Shown here piece after piece: positions 35,730 to 43,523 of a DNA stretch of 64,000 nt; within the stretch, counting starts at the first letter, position 1; every line of letters begins with the position of its first letter. Under the pieces are notes generated by a model that did not search any database, was not told the DNA's origin, and saw nothing but the letters and a program-made list of their open reading frames with translations. Location of the stretch: the NCBI RefSeq assembly GCF_003217295.1, contig NZ_QJTJ01000004.1:124001-188000 (forward strand), in the 5' to 3' direction. The stretch is from Ureibacillus chungkukjangi (GTDB taxonomy: Bacteria > Bacillota > Bacilli > Bacillales_A > Planococcaceae). The position numbers were made by a program, and so were the translations under genes.

Positions 35730-36239
35730 ATGCTAGAAATTCATGAGACATCAAACACATTAAAATCATATTTAGAGATGGATGTTTTTAATGAAGATAC
35801 AAAAAAACGTGTTAAGGGTGCTGATATTGTCTTATTACCTAACTTTGGAATTAAGGAAGGGATTGATAGAGCTTTTCAACCCGATACAGTAGCTTTCTAT
35901 AAATATTCTATTGCCACTAAAGGTAGTGAAGCTAAGATTGAATTATTTGAAAACAAAGGCGAGGAAAAGATTTTAGCATTACATTCATTTGATATTTGGA
36001 TTCCTCTAATGGTTATAGGGAGCTCTGTTCTGTTGCCTTTTACTATAAATCTAGTCAGTAGTTTTGTATATGACAAGATGAAAGGTAGACCTAATGATGA
36101 ACCAACCGTTCATTTTAATCTATTAATTGAGGACAAAGAAAAGGGGAAAAGTAAACATCTAACCTATAAAGGTCCGGCTGATGGTTTTAGTGAAAGTTTT
36201 GAAAAGCTTGATGTTAATAAACTGTGGGAGGATGAATAA
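35730..36239 (+). CDS. Hypothetical membrane protein (possible two-gene cargo, first gene)
   Basis: A 169-residue protein of unknown family. Residues 1-85 are polar, with strand-like segments; one strong hydrophobic helix lies at about 88-112 (IWIPLMVIGSSVLLPFTINL); a Lys/Glu-rich cytoplasmic or external tail follows (113-169). A clear AGGGGAGATAGT ribosome site precedes the ATG. Its last stop base is the first base of the next start codon, so it is translationally coupled to the SEC-C gene. Very AT-rich compared with the flagellar genes. A membrane protein plus a zinc-tail protein in a mobile element suggests a cargo or defence pair, which is speculation. Confidence 0.7.
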   Translation: MLEIHETSNTLKSYLEMDVFNEDTKKRVKGADIVLLPNFGIKEGIDRAFQPDTVAFYKYSIATKGSEAKIELFENKGEEKILALHSFDIWIPLMVIGSSVLLPFTINLVSSFVYDKMKGRPNDEPTVHFNLLIEDKEKGKSKHLTYKGPADGFSESFEKLDVNKLWEDE

Positions 36240-37141
36240 TGCTTTCTATTTTAAAAACAGAGCTAACTGATTTCTGTGAACTTTCATCAGTTAGAGCAAA
36301 TATAAATAAAGCATATCGTGAACTAGAAAGCCAAAATTATGATAAAGTAATTCAAATTTGTGATATTAGCATAGCGGAATGTGAAAAAATAAAGGAAAAA
36401 GCAGTAACTTTAGAAAAAGAAGAAATTGCAAATTCAATGTTTGTAGCGAGTGCATACTGTAAAGTATTGAAATACTATTCAAGGTATTGGCTGAAATTAG
36501 TTGAAGGTAAATACAAAGATTCATGGGTTGTATTACAAGACACTATTGATAACTTGATAAGTGTAACAAAGTTTACGGAAAATCATTGTGAGTTTGGAAT
36601 TAGAGAATTTAACTCTCATCTGAACGAATTAGAAAAATTATATCCTTATAGTATTTTTGCTAGTAGTGAAATGGTCATAGAAACTAAAGAATGCAGTATT
36701 TGTGGTAAATCGGTTTTAGACATAGATTGTATACACATTCCAGGTAACTTGTATTGGGGACAGATGGCAGTTACTATTTGTAAGGATATTGTTTTTCAAG
36801 CGGTAGCATTAGTTAAACATCCAATGGATAAACGTTGTGTAATAGAAGTTAGCGGTGATAATATAATTGAAAAGGAAAAGTTTAAATTACTACATTACTT
36901 TGTTGAAAATAATACTAATCCATTAAAATTATTTACTGTAATTGAACTAGATAAGTACTACTATAATGAAAAATATGACATGGTTAAACGAAATGAACCA
37001 TGTCCTTGTAATAGTGGTAAAAAATTCAAAAAATGTTGCGGAGAAATTAAGTATGAAAGAGGCTCCCATTTTCATATTAAATTAGAAAATGACATTAGCT
37101 TAAGACCGCTACCCTTTTCTTCTATGTTATTGGGTTCCTAA
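36239..37141 (+). CDS. SEC-C motif protein (possible two-gene cargo, second gene)
   Basis: A 300-residue soluble protein. The N-terminal half is helical (about 1-140, with a TPR-like look: YRELESQNYDKVIQICDISI). A CSICGKSVLD Cys pair occurs near 155. A SEC-C zinc motif, RNEPCPCNSGKKFKKCCG, lies near residues 255-272. SEC-C tails bind zinc and are found at the end of SecA and of many accessory and defence proteins. No catalytic motif was seen, so function is unknown. It overlaps its partner by one base and has no clear terminator. The gene is AT-rich and lies at the left of the element. Confidence 0.72.
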   Translation: MLSILKTELTDFCELSSVRANINKAYRELESQNYDKVIQICDISIAECEKIKEKAVTLEKEEIANSMFVASAYCKVLKYYSRYWLKLVEGKYKDSWVVLQDTIDNLISVTKFTENHCEFGIREFNSHLNELEKLYPYSIFASSEMVIETKECSICGKSVLDIDCIHIPGNLYWGQMAVTICKDIVFQAVALVKHPMDKRCVIEVSGDNIIEKEKFKLLHYFVENNTNPLKLFTVIELDKYYYNEKYDMVKRNEPCPCNSGKKFKKCCGEIKYERGSHFHIKLENDISLRPLPFSSMLLGS

Positions 37142-37283
37142 ACAGAAGAAGTTCACTTATCTGCAGATAGCTCTTAGCAAGGGTGCTTAAAATAAAATGA
37201 TTGAATATTCAGGTATATATTATAATAATAGAATGTAAGTTTGTTTTGTTATGAACATAGTGTTCAAGAATTTGTGGTCTAAG

Positions 37284-37312
37284 CTCTAACTCCTTTCGAG
37301 GAGTTAGGGCTA
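37284..37312 (+). terminator. Hairpin upstream of a 99-residue gene (attenuator-like)
   Basis: CTAACTCCT-TTCG-AGGAGTTAG is a perfect 9-bp stem with a stable TTCG loop, followed by a T-rich stretch and then the ribosome site of the gene at 37340. Confidence 0.65.
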
Positions 37313-37339
37313 TTTCTATTTTTAGGAGGAGAAAAGATA

Positions 37340-37639
37340 ATGTATTTAGATTGGTTTGTAGGAACAATGAAAAAGACATTTAACATTGAAGTTAAGCGAG
37401 AGGATGTAGGCTACGAAGCCCATGATTTCTATCATGAAGAAATAGATGATTTGCTAATCCCAACTGAACACTTAGAAAAGCTACCAGACCCATTGCTTAT
37501 TGAAGCAATCTCGTATGTAGATGATAAAGGGTATGAGTGGATTGCTGGCTATGTACTGGAAGAGGAAACGAGAAAGAAGCTGTACGAAGTTTGGATAAGG
37601 AATGGGGAACAAATTGCTTACGAAATTTATGTTGACTAA
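37340..37639 (+). CDS. Hypothetical protein, 99 residues
   Basis: A small acidic soluble protein (MYLDWFVGTMKKTFNIEV start) with no membrane segment and no motif I recognise. An excellent TAGGAGGAG ribosome site, 8 bases before the ATG, and an upstream hairpin support it as a real gene. It may be cargo of the element or belong to the recombinase module downstream. Nothing further can be said. Confidence 0.6.
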   Translation: MYLDWFVGTMKKTFNIEVKREDVGYEAHDFYHEEIDDLLIPTEHLEKLPDPLLIEAISYVDDKGYEWIAGYVLEEETRKKLYEVWIRNGEQIAYEIYVD

Positions 37640-37823
37640 GCGAGATTGACGACATTTCTTTCTGCAATCTTACGACAAAACTAAAAGGACTTGAATAGTA
37701 TTTTGCAGAATAGATGAGCGATAAGGAATCGGAATGATTTTCGTATGAAAAAACTGCCGACATTATTATATAACTGTCGTGAGCCGGAAGGATGGCTAGG
37801 AAAAATGAATACTAAGAGAACGT

Positions 37824-37866
37824 AAAGGCTATTGGTGTATGAATGTGTACATCAATAGCCTTTTTT
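37824..37866 (+). terminator. Terminator/attenuator directly before recombinase 1
   Basis: The stem AAAGGCTATTG/CAATAGCCTTTT with an 18-nt loop and six T residues ends only about 10 bases before the GGAGG of the recombinase gene, so read-through or an internal promoter must serve that gene. Confidence 0.8.
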
Positions 37867-37887
37867 CATTTTGGAGGTGAATCATTC

Positions 37888-38757
37888 TTGGAAATAGCAG
37901 AGTTTGAACAGTGGCTCTTTACAGAGGGTAAAGCAGCTAAAACAATCGAGTCCTATGTGAACGATGTCAAAGGATTCCAATCCTACTTGCAAGAGAAGTT
38001 GAAGGATGTTCCAGTCCTATCTCGCTTCTCATTTGTTAGGTACAAGGAACATTTGATGAAGGAGGGCTATGCTGTTTCAACCATCAACAAAAAGATAAAT
38101 AGCCTAAAGGTCTACAACGATTTTCTAAGAACCAAAGGACTCCTAGGTGAATCATTCATTCAGTTGAAGCGGGATAGAATCAAAATCGCTGCTGGAAGTG
38201 AGGACAATGTAGGTGCACTTTCGGATGAACAGGTGGAAGAATTGCTATTTTACGTTGAAAACAAAAGCAAAGTTAGCACTCGTAACAAGCTGATTGTCTA
38301 TTTGTTGCTCTATACGGGTGTAAGGGTCAGTGAATTAGTTTCAATCAAGATTGTAGATATTGACTTTCTGACGAATCAATTGGCGGTGATTGGAAAAGGC
38401 GGAAAGAGGCGTGAAATCGGGCTTAGACAAGATGTGCTTCAATTAGTAAGGGACTACATGAAGGAAGAGCGTTCTGGGTCTAAATTCAGCCATAGCGACC
38501 ATTTGTTAGTAAGCCAGAGGGCAGAAATAATGCATCGTGATGCAGTGAGGGATTGGCTAGCAAAAGTGTCAAAAGAGCTAGGATTCAAACTGCATCCCCA
38601 TTTGTTTCGTCATACGTTTTGTACAAGGTTGTTAAAGAAGGGGGTAGACCTTACAACCGTAAGCAAGCTTGCAGGACATTCCACAGTGAATATGACGGCA
38701 AGGTTCTACATCCAAACGACTAAACAAGAGAAGATAGATGCGGTCAATCTATTATAA
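37888..38757 (+). CDS. Tyrosine recombinase 1 of the element
   Basis: A 289-residue phage-type integrase. The N-terminal SAM-like DNA-binding domain (about 1-95) contains WLFTEGKAAKTIESYVNDVK. The catalytic domain has the first Arg in YTGVRVSELVS, a Lys in VIGKGGKRREI, His-x-x-Arg in HPHLFRHTFCTRLL, the His in LAGHSTVNMTA and the nucleophile Tyr in ARFYIQT. I chose the TTG at 37888, 7 bases after TTGGAGGTGA; an ATG 45 bases upstream lies inside the terminator hairpin. Such enzymes cut and rejoin DNA at attachment sites. It is not closely similar to recombinase 2. Confidence 0.9.
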   Translation: MEIAEFEQWLFTEGKAAKTIESYVNDVKGFQSYLQEKLKDVPVLSRFSFVRYKEHLMKEGYAVSTINKKINSLKVYNDFLRTKGLLGESFIQLKRDRIKIAAGSEDNVGALSDEQVEELLFYVENKSKVSTRNKLIVYLLLYTGVRVSELVSIKIVDIDFLTNQLAVIGKGGKRREIGLRQDVLQLVRDYMKEERSGSKFSHSDHLLVSQRAEIMHRDAVRDWLAKVSKELGFKLHPHLFRHTFCTRLLKKGVDLTTVSKLAGHSTVNMTARFYIQTTKQEKIDAVNLL

Positions 38758-38776
38758 GAAATGGAGGAAAAATAAG

Positions 38777-38869
38777 ATGGATACGAAGCAAATTGTTATC
38801 ATCAAAAAAGTAATGTGTGCTATTTTAGCAATCGCTTTGGAAGAATTGTCTAAGAAGAATAGAAGGTAA
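38777..38869 (+). CDS. Small 30-residue peptide gene after recombinase 1
   Basis: Begins 19 bases after the recombinase stop with a good GGAGGAAAAATAAG ribosome site, and reads MDTKQIVIIKKVMCAILAIA then LEELSKKNRR. A hydrophobic middle lies between charged ends, as in a short amphipathic or membrane peptide. A terminator follows at once, so it ends the same transcript. Function unknown; it might be a regulator of excision. Confidence 0.5.
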   Translation: MDTKQIVIIKKVMCAILAIALEELSKKNRR

Positions 38870-38896
38870 ATAAGGAGCAATTTATTTTCCTGAATG

Positions 38897-38929
38897 AACA
38901 AGAATCTATTGTAGGTTCTTGTTTTTTTT
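38897..38929 (+). terminator. Rho-independent terminator after the recombinase 1 operon
   Basis: AACAAGAATC with partner GGTTCTTGTT, then eight or more T residues. Confidence 0.88.
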
Positions 38930-38949
38930 TGCATTCCTTTTGAACCCTA

Positions 38950-39210
38950 GCGAAGAATCAGTAGTGAAAGTAGGGACGCTGTTGATGCTACTGACGCTAC
39001 TTTAGGTGAGTGTAGGTCTCGGATTATCCTTTTTTTTGGTCATTTCCAAATGTGTCTAAAATGTGACAGTCGGCAACGCTGAGTCCCTTAGTCTAAACGT
39101 CTGAAAGATACTAATGGTAGTTGTAGAAAGAAAAAAACTTCAAAATTCGTGAATTGGAAATCAAGAGTTTCCGATGAGAGGGCTTAGCGACTAAGTGTAA
39201 ACGTCTGAAA
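38950..39210. repeat. Iteron-like repeats in the element (candidate replication or control region)
   Basis: The 487-base spacer 38870-39355 has no gene. It holds CAGTAG...CTACTG arms around GCTACTGACGCTAC (38987-39000), part of a motif family repeated elsewhere in the element, and two direct copies of TAAACGTCTGAAA at 39094-39106 and 39198-39210 (104 bp apart), each preceded by a TTAG- or CTAAG-containing stretch. Repeats before SSB-like and primase genes recall an origin or a binding region for element proteins. This role is inferred. Confidence 0.55.
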
Positions 39211-39355
39211 AAAATATTTATTTGAAGTGCCTCAAACCATTGGTACATAAGGGTTTTGTCGAATTTACGCACTCTTTTTTGTGTGCTAATATGTCTCTTG
39301 CAAGAAAGCCGTTAAAACTACTTCAAAAAAATAGAGCTCATTGGAGGGTCATTAG

Positions 39356-39832
39356 ATGCAAAAATATCAATCAAAATTAGTACGTCCTACAAACAAGTAT
39401 GTCCTAGACGAAGGGGCACTAAAGGGGAAAATCTTTTCAGTGAATGTTAAAGAGTGTCCTAGTATGTATCACGAATCGGGCAAGCGAGATGCCTTAGTTA
39501 TTAAAATAGAATTTATCAACTCGAACGGTGACTTGGTCTATGTGGAATATGCACCAACCATCACATGGTCTGAAAAAGGGAAGTTCATGAAAACACTACA
39601 TGACCTAGATGTTGTACCAGCAATGGGAGAAGAACTAGACATCAACACACTGGTTGGTATGAGGGTAACGGCTACTATTGAAAATGTAGAACGTAACAAT
39701 GTTGTTTACAGCAATATTGTAAGAATCCAGAAAAGGGAAACTGATATTCAAGCTAAGGTATCTAATGAAGAAGATAGTGAAATGATGAATCAACTGTTTG
39801 ATGTTGATGAAATCGACTTCGATGGCATGTAA
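39356..39832 (+). CDS. SSB-like single-stranded DNA-binding protein candidate
   Basis: A 158-residue protein, beta-rich over residues 20-130 (KGKIFSVNVKECPSM, LVIKIEFINSNGDLVYVEYA, MRVTATIENVERNNVVYSNI) and ending in an acidic tail with a terminal hydrophobic (DVDEIDFDGM). An OB-like fold with an acidic tip is typical of phage single-stranded DNA-binding proteins, whose tail recruits partners. Its place directly before the primase-polymerase gene fits. Fold assignment is inferred without a search. A GGAGGG ribosome site precedes the ATG. Confidence 0.55.
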   Translation: MQKYQSKLVRPTNKYVLDEGALKGKIFSVNVKECPSMYHESGKRDALVIKIEFINSNGDLVYVEYAPTITWSEKGKFMKTLHDLDVVPAMGEELDINTLVGMRVTATIENVERNNVVYSNIVRIQKRETDIQAKVSNEEDSEMMNQLFDVDEIDFDGM

Positions 39833-39854
39833 TATCCTAGCAAAGCAACAGTAC

Positions 39855-39897
39855 CGGCTATAGCGGCAATGGTTGCTATAGTCCCTACTGACGCTAC
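39855..39897 (+). repeat. Inverted repeat before the primase gene
   Basis: GGCTATAGC (39857-39865) and GCTATAGTCC form 7-9 bp arms around GGCAATGGTT, followed by CTACTGACGCTAC (39885-39897), the motif shared with 38987 and 42555. Confidence 0.6.
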
Positions 39898-39931
39898 ACG
39901 GGACAAAAACAAAAGAAGGAGACTAACTAGA

Positions 39932-42508
39932 ATGACATTTACAGAAGCAAAAACGACAGAAGAAATGATTATTAAATCTCAATCAATCCTTAACTGTAAA
40001 GAGGATGTTAAAGAAATACGTATCATGCAAAAGTCCAAAGGCACAATCAGTGGTTACTTTAATGATTACCAAAAGCTAGCAAGTGTTGCAGCAGAATTTG
40101 ATGGGAAGGTTCCAGCAATCTATTTCACACTAAACCCTGTGAAACCTGATTTGCTTTCAAGAGCGGCAAACCGTATTGTACAACGAGCAAAAAATACGAC
40201 TGCTGATGCCGACATTGAATGCAGACGATGGTTTCCAATTGATTTTGACCCAGTACGTCCGTCTGGTATTTCATCAACGGATGAAGAACATCAAGCTGCC
40301 CATACGCTGGCAAAAGAAGTACAACAATTTTTTACAGATAGAGGTTGGAGTGAACCTGTTGTAGCGGATAGCGGCAATGGTGCACATCTCTTATACCCTA
40401 TTAACCTACCAAACGATGACGAAAGTACCCAGCTTATCAAACAAGCATTAGAAGCATTGGACTTTCTATTTAGTAACGAATCAGTCAATGTCGATAAGAG
40501 TGTATTTAATGCCGCTCGGATTTGGAAGCTTTATGGAACAATGGCTTGCAAAGGTGACCATACAGAAGAACGACCATATCGGTTGTCTCAAATACTAAAT
40601 TGTCCAGAAGAACTGAAAGAAGTGTCGGTGGAACAGCTAAAGTCATTAGCAGATTTATGTCCAAAAATGCCGACCAAGGGGAAATCATCTTTCAAAAAGA
40701 GCAACACAGAGGAAGGATTCAATTTGGAAGAATTCATTGAAGAACATGAACTGGATGTCGCCTTTTCCGCCCCCTGGAAGGATGGAGCAACCAAGTATGT
40801 GTTGTCTACTTGTCCTTGGAATAAATGTCATACGAACAAAAGTGCATTTATTATCCAGTTTGAAAATGGGGGGATTGCGGCAGGTTGCCATCATAATAGC
40901 TGTTCGGAGGAAAACTGGCAAACGCTACGAAAGAAATTTGAGCCAAATTGGAATCCATCATCTAAGGAAGAATCGAAAAAGGAATCACAAGCGGATGTGT
41001 TGATTCGAGTGAGTGAAGAAGCTGAATTCTTTCAGAATGATTTAGGAGAATCCTTTGCAGCGGTAACTATCAGTGGTCATAAAGAAGTATTAAAGGTGAA
41101 AAGTAAGAAATTCAAAATGTGGCTAACGAAGCAATTCTATGATGCTACGAAAAAGGCACCAGGAAGCGATGCGATGAATCAAGCACTTGGTGTCATGGAA
41201 ATGAAAGCAGCCTTTGAGGGTGATGAACATAAACTGCAATTACGAGTGACAGAAAAAAATGGTGCATTTTACTATGACTTAGCGAATGAGGATTGGAGTG
41301 TTGTAAAGGTGGAGCCTCGTTCTTGCCAAGTATTGAAAGATGCTCCTATCCTATTTACTCGCAATAAGAATACGAAAGCTCAAGTTATGCCTGATTTTGC
41401 TGGTGACTTGAAGTTATTACTAAATCACATACGAATTAAGAATGAAGATGACCAAATTCTTTATCTTATCTATGTTGTCACATGCCTAATTCCGAGTATT
41501 CCGCATGCTGTACTTGTATTCAGTGGTGAAAAAGGAGCGTCCAAGTCCACTTCCATGCGATTGACAAGACAAGTAGTTGACCCTGCTGTACAAGATTTAT
41601 TGACAATGCCTAATAGTTTGCAAGACTTGGCACTATCATTGGCTAACAACTATATGCCATCTTTTGATAATTTGGATGGTTTGTCCGCTGAAAAAAGCGA
41701 CCTCTTATGTATTGCTTCTACAGGTGGTGGATTTAGTAAACGAACATTATTTACCGATGATGATGAAACACTACTTGACCTTCGTAGATGTGTTGGATTG
41801 ACTGGTATCAATGTAGTGGTGACAAGAGCGGATTTGATTGACCGTTCCATTATTATTGAATTAGACCGTATTCCAGAAGATGAGCGAAAGGAAGAACGTG
41901 ATGTGTGGGAAGCATTTGAAAAGGATAGAGCATCCATAGTAGGTGGAGCTTTGCAAGCTTTAGCAAAAGCAATGGCTATCTATCCAAATGTGCAATTAGA
42001 CAAACTTCCACGGATGGCTGATTTCACTCGATGGGGTTATGCGATTGCGGAAGTCTTAGGGTATGGAGGAGAACGATTCTTGCAAGCCTATCGCAAAAAT
42101 CGTAATCAATCCAATGAAGAAGCTATTTCTTCTCATCCAGTAGCCGCTACAGTTGTTGCTCTTATGAAGGAAAATCAATCTTGGTCGGGTTCCGTTGCTA
42201 GTTTGCTAGGTGAACTAGAACGTGTAGCCGAACAGGAAAAAATTAATACCAAAGTCAAAACATTCCCGAAAGCCGCTCACATTTTAAGCAGAAGGCTAAA
42301 GGAAGTGAAGTCCAATTTAGAAGATGTAGGGATTACTTTTGTCATTCGCCATGCAGGAGATTCCAAAAAGGTATCCATTCAAAAGTCTGGCGGCAATGTT
42401 GTTCCAATTCGCCCGCAACAAGGCACATTGAAACGGACAGGCACTGATTCAAATGAAGTCAAAGACGATGAACTGTCGGAAGATTATGATGAATTTGCGG
42501 GATGGTAA
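39932..42508 (+). CDS. Primase-polymerase (AEP) / helicase fusion protein
   Basis: An 858-residue replication protein. The N-terminal AEP-type primase domain (about 40-240) has motif I FPIDFDPVRP (about 103), motif II DSGNGAHLLYPI (about 147) and motif III-like ARIWKLYGTMACKGD (about 195). A Cys/His cluster (CPWNKCHTNK, AAGCHHNSCSEENW; about 290-330) may bind zinc. The C-terminal part is a D5/SF3-like ATPase with Walker A FSGEKGASKST (about 533) and acidic MPSFDNLDGL (about 576). Such fusions start and unwind replication of plasmids, phages and integrative elements. ATG 39932, after AGAAGGAGA, replaces an ATG 63 bases upstream that lies in the inverted repeat. Confidence 0.85.
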   Translation: MTFTEAKTTEEMIIKSQSILNCKEDVKEIRIMQKSKGTISGYFNDYQKLASVAAEFDGKVPAIYFTLNPVKPDLLSRAANRIVQRAKNTTADADIECRRWFPIDFDPVRPSGISSTDEEHQAAHTLAKEVQQFFTDRGWSEPVVADSGNGAHLLYPINLPNDDESTQLIKQALEALDFLFSNESVNVDKSVFNAARIWKLYGTMACKGDHTEERPYRLSQILNCPEELKEVSVEQLKSLADLCPKMPTKGKSSFKKSNTEEGFNLEEFIEEHELDVAFSAPWKDGATKYVLSTCPWNKCHTNKSAFIIQFENGGIAAGCHHNSCSEENWQTLRKKFEPNWNPSSKEESKKESQADVLIRVSEEAEFFQNDLGESFAAVTISGHKEVLKVKSKKFKMWLTKQFYDATKKAPGSDAMNQALGVMEMKAAFEGDEHKLQLRVTEKNGAFYYDLANEDWSVVKVEPRSCQVLKDAPILFTRNKNTKAQVMPDFAGDLKLLLNHIRIKNEDDQILYLIYVVTCLIPSIPHAVLVFSGEKGASKSTSMRLTRQVVDPAVQDLLTMPNSLQDLALSLANNYMPSFDNLDGLSAEKSDLLCIASTGGGFSKRTLFTDDDETLLDLRRCVGLTGINVVVTRADLIDRSIIIELDRIPEDERKEERDVWEAFEKDRASIVGGALQALAKAMAIYPNVQLDKLPRMADFTRWGYAIAEVLGYGGERFLQAYRKNRNQSNEEAISSHPVAATVVALMKENQSWSGSVASLLGELERVAEQEKINTKVKTFPKAAHILSRRLKEVKSNLEDVGITFVIRHAGDSKKVSIQKSGGNVVPIRPQQGTLKRTGTDSNEVKDDELSEDYDEFAGW

Positions 42509-42519
42509 TCATCCCTTTT
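42499..42519 (+). terminator. Short terminator overlapping the primase stop
   Basis: GGGATG-GTAAT-CATCCC followed by TTTTG; the stem is short (6 bp) but GC-rich. Confidence 0.5.
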
Positions 42520-42533
42520 GCACCTACAGTAGT

Positions 42534-42590
42534 GTCAGTAGCGAAAGAAGGGTTGCTACTGACGCTTTGTGGGGTAAATTTTACCCGAAT
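42534..42590 (+). repeat. Perfect inverted repeat GTCAGTAGC/GCTACTGAC before recombinase 2
   Basis: GTCAGTAGC (42534-42542) and GCTACTGAC (42555-42563) are perfect 9-bp arms around GAAAGAAGGGTT. A second palindrome GGGTAAA-T-TTTACCC follows at about 42572-42586. The first shares its motif with sites at 38987, 39885 and 44079, and may be a recombinase or regulator binding site. Confidence 0.7.
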
Positions 42591-42649
42591 CAAAACAAGA
42601 ACCTAAAAATATATTATTACCTTGCAATCATTAGAAGGGAGACATTTAT

Positions 42650-43507
42650 ATGTTATTTATGGAATCAGTTGAGCAGTTTGGAAAATACCAAGCAAACATT
42701 GAGCGGAGTCCAGTTACGATAAAAGCCTATCATGAAGATTTATCACTTCTAAACCGTTACCTAGAAGAGAAATATAACAGTCCAGTTTATTTGGAGGACA
42801 TTACACAAGAAGATGTTGAGGAGTATCTTTATTATCTTAAGAATATTAAGGGGTACCAGCCCATTAGCCGAAAACGTGTGTTAGGAAGCATGCGGTCATT
42901 CTTTGGCTATGCCTACAAAAGCGAATGGTGTGACAAGAATGTTACCGTAAGGCTTGAGCCAATCAAATGCCAGCAAAAAGAGCGGCAGTATCTTTCTGAG
43001 GAAGAGGTCAATCAATTTGTGCAAGCCATCCAACATGACCTTGCTCGTTTAGTAGCACAAACTCTTTATTATACTGGCATGCGTATTTCGGAATGCCTAA
43101 ACCTTCATGTAGAGGATGTCGATTTAGAAGACAATCTGATTCACATTAGGCATGGAAAGGGCAACAAAGACCGCTTTGTACCAATCAATTCGAAATTGAA
43201 GGAGTTGCTAGTGGACTACACGAAGAACTGGAGGGTGAATTCTGACTACTTCTTTGCAACGAGAAACACAGGCACTTTTTCAAAAACTAGGGTGTCCAAG
43301 ATATTTAGGGATACAAATCAGGCATTGGGATGGAAAAAGGATGTGACTGCACACATTCTTCGTCATTCATTTGCTTCTAAGCTAGTCAAAAATAATGTTC
43401 ATTTGGTCAAGATTTCAAAGCTATTGGGGCACAGTAGCCTAAAAACAACCAGTATCTATGTCCATAGCAACATGGATGATTTGAAAGATGCCGTTAACAC
43501 GCTGTAA
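42650..43507 (+). CDS. Tyrosine recombinase 2 of the element
   Basis: A 285-residue XerD-like integrase. The N-terminal core-binding domain (about 1-95) has RSPVTIKAYHEDLSLLNRYL; catalytic residues are Arg in YTGMRISECLNL, Lys in HGKGNKDRFVPI, His-x-x-Arg in TAHILRHSFASKLV, His in LLGHSSLKTT and Tyr in SIYVHSN. An AGAAGGGAG ribosome site precedes it. The gene is followed 16 bases later by the duplicated-domain gene, probably as an operon. Two different recombinases in one element recall Tn554-like transposons, but the gene order here differs because replication genes separate them. Confidence 0.92.
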   Translation: MLFMESVEQFGKYQANIERSPVTIKAYHEDLSLLNRYLEEKYNSPVYLEDITQEDVEEYLYYLKNIKGYQPISRKRVLGSMRSFFGYAYKSEWCDKNVTVRLEPIKCQQKERQYLSEEEVNQFVQAIQHDLARLVAQTLYYTGMRISECLNLHVEDVDLEDNLIHIRHGKGNKDRFVPINSKLKELLVDYTKNWRVNSDYFFATRNTGTFSKTRVSKIFRDTNQALGWKKDVTAHILRHSFASKLVKNNVHLVKISKLLGHSSLKTTSIYVHSNMDDLKDAVNTL

Positions 43508-43523
43508 AGGGGGAATGAAAAAA

